From the NCBI RefSeq assembly GCF_020860705.1, contig NZ_JAJBTT010000001.1, positions 142,438-206,437 on the forward strand: a DNA stretch of 64,000 bases. The letters are read 5' to 3'. Shown piece by piece: positions 1 through 8,176 of this stretch (position 1 is its first letter; every line of letters begins with the position of its first letter). The notes beneath the pieces are model-generated. The model had not been told where the DNA came from. It searched no databases and was given only the letters and a program-made list of their open reading frames with translations. Source of the DNA: Akkermansia sp. Lineage in GTDB: Bacteria; Verrucomicrobiota; Verrucomicrobiia; Verrucomicrobiales; Akkermansiaceae. Position numbers and translations under genes: made by a program.

Positions 1-837
1 AATCTGGAACTCAAGGAGATTGAGGGCCGCCTGGCGGATTATTCCTCCGAACTGGACTGTGACCCGCAGGAACTCTTTCAGCTGGAAGAACGCATCAACC
101 TGCTGGAATCCCTGAAAATGAAATACGGCCCCTCCTTTGAAGACATTTGCGCCCGGAGGGAGGAAGCGGCCCATCGGCTGGACCGCATCGAACACCGCAC
201 GGAACGCCTGGAAGAACTCAGAGCTTCCATCACCGTTCTGCGCAAGCAGCTGGACGCCGCCGGGCAAGCCCTGACAAAGGCGCGCCAGGCTTCCGCTCCC
301 AAACTGGCGGCTTCCATCATCAGGCATTCCCGGGAACTGGGGTTCCGCCAAGCCGTCTTTGAAGTAGGGTTGTCCCCCCTCCGGGAACCGGGCTCCCAGG
401 GCATGGAAACGGTGGAATTCCTGTTCGGCCCCAATCCGGGAGAACCCTCCAAGCCTCTCCGGCTGATCGCCTCCGGCGGGGAACTGGCGCGCATCATGCT
501 GGCGATTAAAAGCGCCCTGGCTCACAAGGATTCCACCCCCCTGCTGGTGTTTGACGAAATAGACGCCAACGTGGGCGGGGAAGTGGCGCGGGCCGTAGGC
601 TTCAAGATGCAGCAGCTCGGAAACAGGCACCAGGTCATCTCCATCACGCACTTTCCGCAGGTGGCGGCCCTGGCCTCCCACCACTACCTGGTCCAAAAAG
701 CTTCCGCAGGCAACCGCACCATCTCCTGCCTGCGGGAGGTGAGCCATGAAGAGCGGATAGATGAACTGGTCCGCATGCTGGGCGGAGGCGGAGACCACGC
801 GCGCACGCTGGCCCAGGCGCTGCTGCAACCCTCCTGA
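1..837 (+). CDS. recN: DNA repair protein RecN, C-terminal part (5' end outside window)
   Basis: The frame is open from base 1 and runs to the TGA at 835-837, so only the C-terminal ~278 residues are present. RecN is an SMC-like ATPase acting in double-strand-break repair. The first ~75 visible residues are Glu/Arg-rich and look like the end of the coiled coil. They are followed by the ABC head: signature loop LIASGGELARIMLAIKS, Walker B LLVFDEIDANVGG, and the switch His in QVISITHFPQVAALA. These motifs in this order are characteristic of RecN rather than SbcC or SMC. Nothing looks broken. No clear terminator follows; the neighbouring genes are on the opposite strand. Confidence 0.95.
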   Translation, partial: NLELKEIEGRLADYSSELDCDPQELFQLEERINLLESLKMKYGPSFEDICARREEAAHRLDRIEHRTERLEELRASITVLRKQLDAAGQALTKARQASAPKLAASIIRHSRELGFRQAVFEVGLSPLREPGSQGMETVEFLFGPNPGEPSKPLRLIASGGELARIMLAIKSALAHKDSTPLLVFDEIDANVGGEVARAVGFKMQQLGNRHQVISITHFPQVAALASHHYLVQKASAGNRTISCLREVSHEERIDELVRMLGGGGDHARTLAQALLQPS

Positions 838-861
838 ACAGGGCTGATTCTGCCAGAAAAG

Positions 862-1187
862 TTATCTTGTCAGAAATTCCTCTCCAGCCATATATCCTAC
901 CGAACGGCCTGGCGTTCCATAATCGTCCCGGTAAATCACTTTCATCAAATACTTCTTCCCCTTTTCCAAGGGATGAAGATAGATGGCATGCTCTGTAAAA
1001 TTCCAGAGGAAACCTGGAAGGGCATCCAATGCTTTAACACGATGAACCTCATGTTTTCCGCATGGCGCTCAATGTGGCAGCGTTCCCAGTAATAAGTCCT
1101 TTCTCTGACTTCTTCATCACCGCCTACCGATTCCAAGGCGACTGATCGACCACAGAAAAATCTTCTCTCCCTACATACTTTCTCCAA
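862..1187 (-). pseudogene. Decayed tandem copy of the adjacent hypothetical gene
   Basis: Reading the minus strand through a frame change near 1040-1075 gives a second, degraded version of the product encoded just upstream (1124-1597). RTYYWERCHIER in one frame corresponds to AAYYPRYCIER in the intact gene. After the shift, GKHEVHRVKALDAL and KVIYRDDYGTPGRS, ending EEFLTR at the stop at 862, correspond to GEKHEVLIKDAYLL and EVTFRDGYGDPGTW. An in-frame TGA precedes the second segment. The order, spacing and shared RDxYGxPG motif support a tandem duplication that lost its frame. The fragment's own ATG at 1187 lies inside the upstream gene. Function unknown. Confidence 0.55.
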
Positions 1188-1597
1188 GTACCGGGATCTC
1201 CATATCCGTCCCGAAAGGTCACTTCCAACTCGTACTTTTCACCGTTGCGAAGACGGCGTAAAGGCCCGAAATAGTGCATTAACAGATACGCATCCTTGAT
1301 AAGCACTTCATGCTTTTCTCCGGGTTTCAGTGTAATGAAACTCAAGAAACGTCCTCGCTCAATGCAATACCTAGGATAATATGCTGCTGCTTTTTCCCTT
1401 TTCCCCTTTGTCAGTTTCTTAAAAATCTCTATGGAAATATGCGGGCCATCATCCTTCAGAGGATAGAAGTCGTCGAAAAGACGCACAGGCTTTTCTCCCT
1501 TGTTGGCGAACACCAGCTTGAAGTCCGGAAAAGCCGCTCTCGCATCGAACTGGGTCTTTTCCATCACCACGGAGCATTCCACTCCGTTGTCGGCCAT
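1124..1597 (-). CDS. Hypothetical protein, 157 aa
   Basis: I do not recognise the family. The product is basic and probably beta-rich: a FDARAAFPDFKLVFANKGEKPVRL-like stretch (about residues 17-40) resembles the first strands of an immunoglobulin-like or DUF fold, then comes an aromatic YYPRYCIER segment, and it ends with LEVTFRDGYGDPGTWRKYVG. No convincing signal peptide follows the chosen ATG. The start is uncertain: AGGAGA sits only one base before it, and a later Met at residue 12 is possible. A frameshifted relative follows immediately downstream, so this is a tandem-duplicated accessory family. DNA here is more AT-rich than the flanking core genes. Confidence 0.55.
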   Translation of the reverse strand: MADNGVECSVVMEKTQFDARAAFPDFKLVFANKGEKPVRLFDDFYPLKDDGPHISIEIFKKLTKGKREKAAAYYPRYCIERGRFLSFITLKPGEKHEVLIKDAYLLMHYFGPLRRLRNGEKYELEVTFRDGYGDPGTWRKYVGREDFSVVDQSPWNR

Positions 1598-1767
1598 GTC
1601 TCCTCATGCGACTGTATGGAAGAACAAGCTTGCCAAAAGTCCTAAATACCGGAAGATTTTTTTTTGGACTTATATATTTAATTAGCCAAAGTCTTTCTAA
1701 ATCAAAACTTAGAATATGCTCCCTTCCCCGGAAGGAAGGAAGCCAGTTAATTCACCACCTAAGGGGA

Positions 1768-2424
1768 TTAAAAGTTCCAACTGAACCCAATTTCTACAGC
1801 ATGAAATGGGTCCAATCCTTTGAAAGAAAACATTTCATATCCGATTTTAAAATCAGTTTTTTCTCCAATAGCGAAGGAAAAACCTGCGGAAAGGGCATAG
1901 GTGAATGCTGTTCCTGAAGTAGAAGCAAGGACTCCTGAAGAACTGCCAGTCGCTACCCCTCCGGGGGTGGAAACTGCATAGGATGAAGAACCTCTAATTT
2001 CCGCATAGCTCCAAGCAATTCCCGCTTTGCCACCAAGGTAAAAGCTGGCTTTTTCAGACAAAGGCAGATTCAATGTATAACCTGCCAAAACAGGCACGAT
2101 TTCACGGAAGCATTTGAATCCCATATACGTATGTTCTCCTCCCATATACCCGGAAGTCAAAGATAACGTATGATATACGCTTCCTGAATCAATGTTGGAA
2201 TGGATATCTAGAAGGCCGCCAAATTGGTTCGGTTCACCTTCTTCTGTCGCCCATGCATGCATTCCAGTAAGGCTAACTCCAAAAGTGGAATCGTATTTCT
2301 GGAAATAGGAAGAACTATAATTCCCTCCTGCCCAATAATACTCCCAAGGATTGTTGGATGCTTGAGCCGAAAAAGCACAGGTTAATAGACCTAATATACA
2401 GGTTATAAATAAGTTTCTCTTCAT
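1768..2424 (-). CDS. Outer-membrane beta-barrel protein, 218 aa
   Basis: The N-terminus MKRNLFITCILGLLTCAFSAQA is a clear signal peptide. The mature part is rich in Gly, Ser, Thr and aromatics in alternating patterns (YHTLSLTSGYMGG, ASFYLGGKAGIAWSYAEI, FTYALSAGFSFAIGEK) and ends in phenylalanine after VEIGFSWNF, the usual signal for outer-membrane barrel insertion. A Ser/Gly/Val loop (about residues 145-170) is probably extracellular. It resembles small opacity or OmpW-like porins, but a substrate cannot be named. A TATAAT lies only about four bases upstream of the ATG, so the leader may be very short. It is transcribed divergently from the HTH gene at 2696, with the small gene at 2449 just upstream on the same strand. 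Confidence 0.75.
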   Translation of the reverse strand: MKRNLFITCILGLLTCAFSAQASNNPWEYYWAGGNYSSSYFQKYDSTFGVSLTGMHAWATEEGEPNQFGGLLDIHSNIDSGSVYHTLSLTSGYMGGEHTYMGFKCFREIVPVLAGYTLNLPLSEKASFYLGGKAGIAWSYAEIRGSSSYAVSTPGGVATGSSSGVLASTSGTAFTYALSAGFSFAIGEKTDFKIGYEMFSFKGLDPFHAVEIGFSWNF

Positions 2425-2448
2425 GGTGATTATAGTGAATATGAATTA

Positions 2449-2634
2449 TTACGGCGTTGTATTCCTCAGTAGTTGAGAGCGGACCAGCTTGACCAATATC
2501 AGTTGCTCAATCAGAGCTGGAATAGAAATCCGTTCCTTGATGCTCTTCTTGCAAAGCCACTCGTAAGCCTGTGCGGATAATTCCGGCAGAACTATCAAAT
2601 TGCCCTGTTCTTCTTTGGCTATGATATTAGTCAT
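2449..2634 (-). CDS. Small ribbon-helix-helix-like protein, 61 aa
   Basis: Translated from the ATG at 2634, chosen because GGAG sits five bases upstream; the frame stays open to 2718. The product contains NLIVLPELSAQAYEWLCKKS then ISIPALIEQLI, a strand followed by two helices, as in ribbon-helix-helix or CopG-like regulators. The pattern matches the C-terminal part of the divergent protein at 2696-3112 (VPLSSHILNLAMREA then IEDWIAQAIEEN), so the two may be related or may pair. Its RBS lies inside the inverted repeat at 2638-2651, which suggests autoregulation. Function as a regulator or antitoxin-like protein is inferred only. Confidence 0.5.
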   Translation of the reverse strand: MTNIIAKEEQGNLIVLPELSAQAYEWLCKKSIKERISIPALIEQLILVKLVRSQLLRNTTP

Positions 2635-2637
2635 ATG

Positions 2638-2651
2638 CGCTCCTATGAGCG
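2638..2651. promoter_or_regulatory. Inverted repeat between divergent small regulators
   Basis: CGCTC-ctat-GAGCG is a perfect 5-bp inverted repeat with a 4-bp centre, flanked by AT-rich DNA (tatatattatat). It lies in the 61-bp gap between the divergent starts at 2634 and 2696 and includes the GGAG ribosome site of the minus-strand gene. Position and symmetry fit an operator for one of the two DNA-binding-like products. No known consensus was matched. Confidence 0.35.
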
Positions 2652-2695
2652 TATATATTATATCGTATGACGGATTGTCCAGAAAGAATTGCAGG

Positions 2696-3112
2696 ATGAA
2701 GAGATTATTTTTCGACAAAATCGCTCACATGGCAGAAAATGACGGTATGGAAAAAGCTCCAGTTGTGTCTCTTGAGCAATTAAGAAAATGGATGAAAGGG
2801 AATGCCGTTTCCCGGAGCGCGTTAGCAAAAGCTCTTGACATACAAAGGTCTACTGTTGATAACTGGTTTTCCAGCAAAAGAAATTCCATCCCTAGCCATT
2901 TCCATGCCATTTTGCACCGCATTATAGCGGGTGAGCGACTTTCCCCAACGGAAATGAAGTCTCAATTGGTGGTTCCTTTAAGCAGCCATATTCTAAATCT
3001 GGCTATGCGAGAGGCCGTTAGAGCGAATATGAAGATAGAGGACTGGATTGCTCAGGCTATAGAAGAAAACGCTTCCCAAAATGCCAGTGGCAGTACAAAA
3101 CGGGGCGAATAG
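2696..3112 (+). CDS. HTH DNA-binding protein with C-terminal RHH-like segment
   Basis: A 138-residue product from the ATG at 2696; later in-frame ATGs at 2729 and 2747 are also possible because no start has a convincing RBS. Residues about 30-70 form a Cro/XRE-like helix-turn-helix (VSRSALAKALDIQRSTVDNWFSSKR). A second region, VPLSSHILNLAMREAVRANMKIEDWIAQAIEE, looks like a strand plus two helices and resembles the product of the divergent gene at 2449-2634. It is probably a local transcriptional regulator of the divergent pair or of the nearby outer-membrane protein gene. Target inferred from position only. Confidence 0.6.
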   Translation: MKRLFFDKIAHMAENDGMEKAPVVSLEQLRKWMKGNAVSRSALAKALDIQRSTVDNWFSSKRNSIPSHFHAILHRIIAGERLSPTEMKSQLVVPLSSHILNLAMREAVRANMKIEDWIAQAIEENASQNASGSTKRGE

Positions 3113-3182
3113 TAGGCCATTGAAAACTTTGGCTGCTTAAGTATATAAGTTCCTAAATTTTTCTTCATTCGGGAAGTACTCC

Positions 3183-5444
3183 CTATTTTTCCAGACGGGC
3201 CTTGAAACCGCGCAGCCTCAGGGAGTTGAACACCACGCACAGGGAGCTCAAGCTCATGGCTCCGGCGGCAATCATGGGATTCAACGTCAGGCCGAAGGCC
3301 GGATACAGGCACCCGGCGGCCAGCGGAATGCCGATGATGTTGTAAAAGAAAGCCCAGAACAGGTTCTGCCTGATGATGTGCAGGGTGGAACGGCCCAGTT
3401 GGAGGGCTTCCGCCACGCCCACGGGATTGTTCTTCATCAACACAATGTCGGAAGATTCCATAGCCAGTTCCGTTCCCGACTTCATGGAGATGCCCACCCG
3501 GGCGCAGGCCAGCGCCGGGGCGTCGTTCACGCCGTCCCCCACCATCGCCACCTTGTCGCCCTTCTCCTCCATCTTCATGACGTGGGAAGCCTTTTCATCC
3601 GGAAGCACGTCGGAAATCATTTCATCAATATGCAGTTCCCCGGCCATGTGCCGCGCCGTAGCGGCGTTGTCTCCCGTCAGCATGACCACGCGCAGGTTCA
3701 TCCGCTTCAGGTTGTCCACGGCGGCGCGGCTGTCCGGCTTCAGGGTATCCGCCACCATGATCACTCCGGCGGGACGGCCTTCCCTGCCGACATACAGGGG
3801 GGACGCGCCCTGCCGCATGAATTCCCTCAAGCGGCCTTCCTCCTCCTTCCAGGAGATGCCCCTGTCCTGCATAAAGCCGAGATTGCCTACCACATAAGGC
3901 ACGCCGTCCACCACTCCGGCAATGCCGCGCCCCGGAACAACGGACAAATCCGCCACCGCGCGAACGGGAAGTTCCAGCAGCCTGGCATGCTCATAAACGG
4001 CCTTCCCCACCGGATGTTCCGACCCCTGTTCCAGGGATGCCGTCATCTCCACCAGTTCATCCGCATTGATGCCCTGTTCCGGCAGAACGGCCACCACCCT
4101 GGGTTCCCCCTCCGTGAGGGTGCCCGTCTTGTCAAAAACGACGGTATCCACCCGGCTCAAGGCCTCCAGGGCGCCGGCGGACTTGCACAAAATGCCCAGG
4201 CGCGCGCCCCGGCCCGTACCCACCATGATGGCAATCGGGGTGGCCAGCCCCAGAACGCAGGGACAGGAAATCACCAGCACCGCAATTGCCCTGGCAAGGG
4301 CAAAGGAAAATCCCTCCCCGGCCATCAGCCATCCAACCAACGCCACCAGGGCAATGGCCATCACCGCTGGGACAAAGAAATAACACACCCGGTCCGCCAG
4401 CCGGGCAATGGGAGCCTTGGACTGGCTGGCCTGCTCCACCAGGCGGATCATGCGGGCCAACGTGGAATCCCCGCCCACCCTCTCCGCGCGTACCTTGAGA
4501 TACCCGGCCCGGTTGAACGTGCCGCTGATCACCCGGTCCCCGGCCGTTTTGTCCACAGGCAGGCTTTCCCCCGTCAGGTCGGATTCATCCAGGGCGGCCT
4601 GCCCTTCTTCTATCATACCGTCCACCGGAATCCTCTGCCCGGTTTTCACTACAATCAAGTTCCCGGCCTGAAGTTCCTCCAGCGGAACGGCACGTTCCGC
4701 TCCGTCATGCCATACCAGGGCTTCCCGGGGAACCAGCTTCACCAGCCCTTTCACGGCGGCGTTCGTCTTCCGGTAAGAGCGGCGTTCAAGGTACTTGCCC
4801 AGGGAAATCAGCGTGACGATCATGGCTGCGGACTCAAAGTACAGCTCCATTCCGTCCACGTCGGCGCCCTGCCACACCCCTGCAACCAAAAGATACAGCC
4901 CGTACAGGAAGGCGGCGCCGGAACCGATGGCAATCAGGGAATCCATATTGGGAGACAGCGCGACAAGCTGGCGTACCCCGTTGATTAAATAACGCCGGTT
5001 CAGCCACAAAACCGCACCCGCCAGAATGCACTGCGCCCATAAATTCATCCAAAGGCCCCAGGTCCCTCCCGGGACGGGCCAATGCCACATGGGCCCCATG
5101 GACAGGTACATCAGCGGAACAAGCAGCAGGACGGACCAGACGAGGCGAGCCCCGCCGTTTTCCTCTCGCCTTTCCTCTTCCTCCGGGCCGGAAAACGGTT
5201 CTTCCCTCCATTCCGAGAGGTGGAAGCCGGCTTTCTCCACAACGGCCGCAATCCGGCCCCTGGCGGGAGAATCATGTTCCTGAAAGACAACGGTCATGCG
5301 CCCCGTCAGCAAATTCAACTCCACGCGCTCCACCCCCTCCAATTCTTCCACGGCGTGCTCCACCTTGGCCGCACACCCGGCGCAATGCATGCCGGAAACC
5401 AGATAATTCTTTTCTTCCATGGTCGTTAAAATCGGGCGTTTCAT
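3183..5444 (-). CDS. copA: Copper-translocating P1B-type ATPase CopA
   Basis: A 753-residue heavy-metal P-type ATPase that exports Cu(I) from the cytoplasm using ATP. In order: one N-terminal HMA domain with GMHCAGCA (residues 18-25); transmembrane helices from about 100; the phosphatase loop with TGES (about 291); the CPC metal site in SCPCVLGLATP (about 394-396); the phosphorylation motif DKTGT (about 438); the P1B nucleotide-domain HP in SEHPVGKA (about 476); and GDGVNDAPALA near 640. The single CxxC and the CPC motif indicate the copper/silver subgroup. Length is normal for CopA. No CopZ or CsoR gene is adjacent. A perfect inverted repeat upstream (5472-5491) is a candidate operator. The start could also be the later MEEKNY. 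Confidence 0.95.
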   Translation of the reverse strand: MKRPILTTMEEKNYLVSGMHCAGCAAKVEHAVEELEGVERVELNLLTGRMTVVFQEHDSPARGRIAAVVEKAGFHLSEWREEPFSGPEEEERREENGGARLVWSVLLLVPLMYLSMGPMWHWPVPGGTWGLWMNLWAQCILAGAVLWLNRRYLINGVRQLVALSPNMDSLIAIGSGAAFLYGLYLLVAGVWQGADVDGMELYFESAAMIVTLISLGKYLERRSYRKTNAAVKGLVKLVPREALVWHDGAERAVPLEELQAGNLIVVKTGQRIPVDGMIEEGQAALDESDLTGESLPVDKTAGDRVISGTFNRAGYLKVRAERVGGDSTLARMIRLVEQASQSKAPIARLADRVCYFFVPAVMAIALVALVGWLMAGEGFSFALARAIAVLVISCPCVLGLATPIAIMVGTGRGARLGILCKSAGALEALSRVDTVVFDKTGTLTEGEPRVVAVLPEQGINADELVEMTASLEQGSEHPVGKAVYEHARLLELPVRAVADLSVVPGRGIAGVVDGVPYVVGNLGFMQDRGISWKEEEGRLREFMRQGASPLYVGREGRPAGVIMVADTLKPDSRAAVDNLKRMNLRVVMLTGDNAATARHMAGELHIDEMISDVLPDEKASHVMKMEEKGDKVAMVGDGVNDAPALACARVGISMKSGTELAMESSDIVLMKNNPVGVAEALQLGRSTLHIIRQNLFWAFFYNIIGIPLAAGCLYPAFGLTLNPMIAAGAMSLSSLCVVFNSLRLRGFKARLEK

Positions 5445-5471
5445 TTTCCGGGGCCAAATAAAAGCCCCATG

Positions 5472-5491
5472 GTGTTAGACAGAGCTAACAC
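5472..5491. promoter_or_regulatory. Perfect inverted repeat upstream of copA
   Basis: GTGTTAG-acagag-CTAACAC has 7-bp perfect arms with a 6-bp spacer. It begins 28 bp before the copA start and about 53 bp before the first candidate start of the divergent GH16 gene. Its size and position fit a dimeric repressor site. It is not the CopY TACAnnTGTA box, and no regulator gene is nearby, so the binding protein is unknown. Confidence 0.5.
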
Positions 5492-5544
5492 ATCAATTCC
5501 GTTTCTCAAGACGCTTCCGCGGCTTCACCCCTTTTCAATAAAAA

Positions 5545-6567
5545 ATGACAAAAAAACGCCCCCTGCGCCGTATGAAGAAAAAACACCTTTATTCTTTTCT
5601 CATGAACGCTTCCTCCTTTTTCCGGATGCTGGCCTGCACGGCTCTTCTCGCCTCCCCCCTCCACGCCCAGCTTTACACCCTTCATGGAGACGGCGTCAAA
5701 AAAGCCGAGCGGGTAGTGGAAAAAGCGGGTTATTCCGATTATGAACTCGTCTGGCACGACGAATTCGACAAGGACGGCCGTCCGGACCCCTCCAAGTGGA
5801 ACTACGAACTCGGGTTCGTCCGCAACAAGGAAGCGCAATGGTACCAGCCGGAAAACGCCCGGTGCCAGGACGGGATGCTGATTATTGAAGGCAAAAAGGA
5901 AAAACACGCCAACCCCCATTATAATCCGAAGGGAAAGAGCTGGCAGACGACGCGGAAGGAAGCGGAATACACCTCCGCCTCCCTCACCACGCGCGGCAAA
6001 TGCTCCTGGCTGTACGGACGGTTTGAAATCCGGGCCAGATTCAGCCCGCGGGAGGGAATGTGGCCTGCCTTCTGGACCATGGGCGTCAAGGAAGGCTGGC
6101 CCATGTGCGGGGAAATAGACATCATGGAATACTACCAGTCCACCTACCTGGCCAACCTCTGCTGGGCCTCCGCCAAAAAGCATGTGGGCAAATGGAGCAC
6201 CACCTACACGCCTCTCCAATGGCTCCAGGAAAGGCATGCGGACTGGGCGGACAGCTTCCACATTTTCCGCATGGACTGGGATGAAAAGGAAGTGCGCCTG
6301 TACGCGGACGACATCCTGCTGAACAGGACGCCCCTGGACAACACCGTGAACGCCGTTTACAAGGAAGTCGCCAACCCCTTCCGTCAGCCTCATTTTATCA
6401 TCCTGAACCTGGCCCTGGGCGCCACCGGCGGCGATCTGAACAAGCTGCCCCTTCCGCAGAAGTATGAAATAGACTATGTCCGCATTTACCAGAAAAAGGA
6501 TTCCCCCCACAAGGGAACCATCCCGTACCAGCCGGAAAAGAAGCTTGAACCCCGCGGAAAACAGTAA
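5545..6567 (+). CDS. Secreted glycoside hydrolase family 16 enzyme
   Basis: A 340-residue protein with a signal peptide ending near SPLHAQ. The start may be at 5545, 5572 or 5602; none has a clear RBS. The mature part is a single GH16 jelly-roll: YELVWHDEFDKDGRPDPSKWN at the start, GRFEIRARFSPREGMWPAFWTMG, then the catalytic motif GEIDIMEYY (ExDxxE type) near residue 190, and a closing KYEIDYVRIYQKK. Family 16 retains configuration and cleaves beta-1,3/1,4 glycans. In mucin-degrading Akkermansia, GH16 members act as endo-O-glycanases on poly-LacNAc, which is the likeliest role here, but the sequence alone does not fix the substrate. Confidence 0.88.
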   Translation: MTKKRPLRRMKKKHLYSFLMNASSFFRMLACTALLASPLHAQLYTLHGDGVKKAERVVEKAGYSDYELVWHDEFDKDGRPDPSKWNYELGFVRNKEAQWYQPENARCQDGMLIIEGKKEKHANPHYNPKGKSWQTTRKEAEYTSASLTTRGKCSWLYGRFEIRARFSPREGMWPAFWTMGVKEGWPMCGEIDIMEYYQSTYLANLCWASAKKHVGKWSTTYTPLQWLQERHADWADSFHIFRMDWDEKEVRLYADDILLNRTPLDNTVNAVYKEVANPFRQPHFIILNLALGATGGDLNKLPLPQKYEIDYVRIYQKKDSPHKGTIPYQPEKKLEPRGKQ

Positions 6568-6583
6568 CAGGGCAGGAAAAATC

Positions 6584-6652
6584 CTTTCTCCCTCGCCGGA
6601 CTATGGCCTTCGTGCCGTTTTCCGGCGATAGCGCGGAAGGGATGAGGGAAAG
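6584..6652. terminator. Nested hairpin between convergent genes (possible terminator)
   Basis: The gap between GH16 and the SGNH hydrolase contains CTTTCTCCCTC (6584-6594) opposed by GAGGGAAAG (6644-6652), and inside it GCCGGA (6595-6600) opposed by TCCGGC (6621-6626). There is no uridine run on either strand, so intrinsic termination is uncertain. Confidence 0.3.
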
Positions 6653-6672
6653 CCTCTCCTTGCAGCCGCCTT

Positions 6673-7326
6673 TTATTCAGCGGCCTTCCCTTTGAGAACC
6701 AGGAGAATGTGTTCCGCCATGAGGGCGTGCCCCTCCGCGTTGGGATGCACGCCGTCCACCAGCAGATTGTCCTTGTCTTTCATGACCTTGTTCAGGTCGA
6801 TCACCTTGGATTTGGTGCTTCTGGCCACCTGCCGGATGAGCGGAATGACTTCCCCGGCGATGCATTCCCTGCTGATGCCCCCTTCCCTGGCCTCCTGGGA
6901 CGGGATGGGCAGCAGGCAGTACACCTTCAATTTGGGATTCTGCTTCCGGAACTCCGCGATGATCTCCTTGTAATTGCCGGCAAAATCATCCTTGTGGATC
7001 CAATTCTGCTTTTTGCTGTCATTGGTGCCCATGCCGATCAGCAGCACGTCAGGCTTGAATGCCAGTGCGTCCCGGTAGGCCTTTTCCCGCGTGATGGGGC
7101 GGTCCCCCTTGAACAGCAGGCAACGGGCCGATACGCCAAAGTTCCCTACTTCCGCCTTCTTGCCCAGGGTTGCGGCAATCCGGGAGACCCAGCAGTCTTC
7201 CTTCCTGACCCCCATGCCGGCGGTAATGCTGTCCCCCAGACAGGCCAGTTTCACTGCGGCAGCTCCTTCCACCGGGAGAAAAGCGGCCAGCATGCCTATC
7301 CACAACAAGACAATAAATTTTTTCAT
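6673..7326 (-). CDS. Secreted SGNH/GDSL-family hydrolase
   Basis: A 217-residue protein from MKKFIVLLW at 7326; another ATG lies 15 bases upstream. The signal peptide runs to about VEGAAA. SGNH blocks are visible: I, LACLGDSITAGMG with the nucleophile Ser; III, GMGTNDSK; V, VDGVHPNAEGH with the catalytic Asp-x-x-His. This is the TesA or rhamnogalacturonan-acetylesterase-like fold, an esterase acting on acyl or acetyl groups. Substrate is not predictable, but the setting among secreted glycan enzymes suggests removing acyl decorations from host glycans. It converges with the GH16 gene. Confidence 0.85.
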   Translation of the reverse strand: MKKFIVLLWIGMLAAFLPVEGAAAVKLACLGDSITAGMGVRKEDCWVSRIAATLGKKAEVGNFGVSARCLLFKGDRPITREKAYRDALAFKPDVLLIGMGTNDSKKQNWIHKDDFAGNYKEIIAEFRKQNPKLKVYCLLPIPSQEAREGGISRECIAGEVIPLIRQVARSTKSKVIDLNKVMKDKDNLLVDGVHPNAEGHALMAEHILLVLKGKAAE

Positions 7327-7431
7327 GGAATATAACATCATCTGATGAAAATGACCTACTGGAAGCGAATCCGAATGTAAAGCCCGCTCTGCTTACGGGG
7401 TTCTGGTCTTTTTCCGGAACGTGTCCGCATG

Positions 7432-7467
7432 AAAAAGCCCCGCCCGGTTTTTCCGGACAGGGCTTTT
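7432..7467 (-). terminator. Intrinsic terminator after efp
   Basis: On the minus strand, AAAAGCCC (7460-7467) pairs with GGGCTTTT (7433-7440), with an inner CCGG/CCGG stem and a run of five T at the 3' side. It lies 21 bp beyond the efp stop codon. Confidence 0.75.
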
Positions 7468-7487
7468 CAAACGGGAAAATGGAACGT

Positions 7488-8054
7488 TCAGTTCACACGG
7501 CCCAGATAGGAACCGTCTTCCGTCTTCACGGAGATCTTTTCACCGGGCTTGATGAAGAGGGGGACCTGCACCACCAGGCCGGTGGTCATCGTGGCGGACT
7601 TGTACACGTTGTTCGCGCTGTCGCCTTTGACGCCTTCAGGGGCTTCCGCCACTTCCATGGTGATGGCGGCGGGGAGTTCCACGGAAACAACCGTCTCATC
7701 CGTGAAAAGCAGGATGTAGATATTGCCTTCCATCAGGTAATCCTTGACGGGTTCCACGATGTCGGGAGACACGGTGATGTCTTCGTACGTATCGGGGTTC
7801 ATGAAGTGGTAGCCCATGCCGTCAATGTAGCTGAACTCATATTCCTCACGGGCGAGGTTCACGCCTTCCAGGGATTCATTGGAAGTCAGGCGAAGGTTAT
7901 ACACCTTCTTGGTGGAAATGCTGCGGATGCTCATTTGCACATAAGAAGCCATGCGGGGGGGGCACTTGTGCTCCATGCTGACTACGACGCAAACGTCATT
8001 GTTATGATTAACCGCGTGTCCCTTGCGAAGATTGATTACGGGTACTTTTGCCAT
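7488..8054 (-). CDS. efp: Elongation factor P (arginine-tip variant)
   Basis: A 188-residue three-domain EF-P, which binds between ribosomal P and E sites and relieves stalling at polyproline. Domain I is VPVINLRKGHAVNHNNDVCVVVSMEHKCPPRMASYVQM; domain II carries EYEFSYIDGMGYHFMNPDTYE; the end has the EF-P signature region (KGDSANNVYKSATMTTGLVVQVPLFIKPGEKI...). The loop that usually reads PGKGxA with a modifiable Lys reads PPRMAS here, putting Arg at the tip. That is reminiscent of EarP-dependent (rhamnosylated Arg) EF-P or EfpL/YeiP proteins. Followed by a terminator, so it is a monocistronic unit. Confidence 0.93.
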   Translation of the reverse strand: MAKVPVINLRKGHAVNHNNDVCVVVSMEHKCPPRMASYVQMSIRSISTKKVYNLRLTSNESLEGVNLAREEYEFSYIDGMGYHFMNPDTYEDITVSPDIVEPVKDYLMEGNIYILLFTDETVVSVELPAAITMEVAEAPEGVKGDSANNVYKSATMTTGLVVQVPLFIKPGEKISVKTEDGSYLGRVN

Positions 8055-8176
8055 GCGGCCCGTACCATACCACGTTTTCCCTTCCCGTCAAGCTGAAAAA
8101 ACCCGCCAAGCCCTTGATGCGCTTGGAGAAAACGCCTTTATCCGTGTGGAGTAAAACGGGGGAAAACCTCTCTTCC

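Noticed and set aside
3378..4988. 536-codon open frame on the plus strand
   Set aside because: It is antisense to copA, has a His/Gln/Gly-biased composition typical of GC-rich shadow frames and shows no domain.
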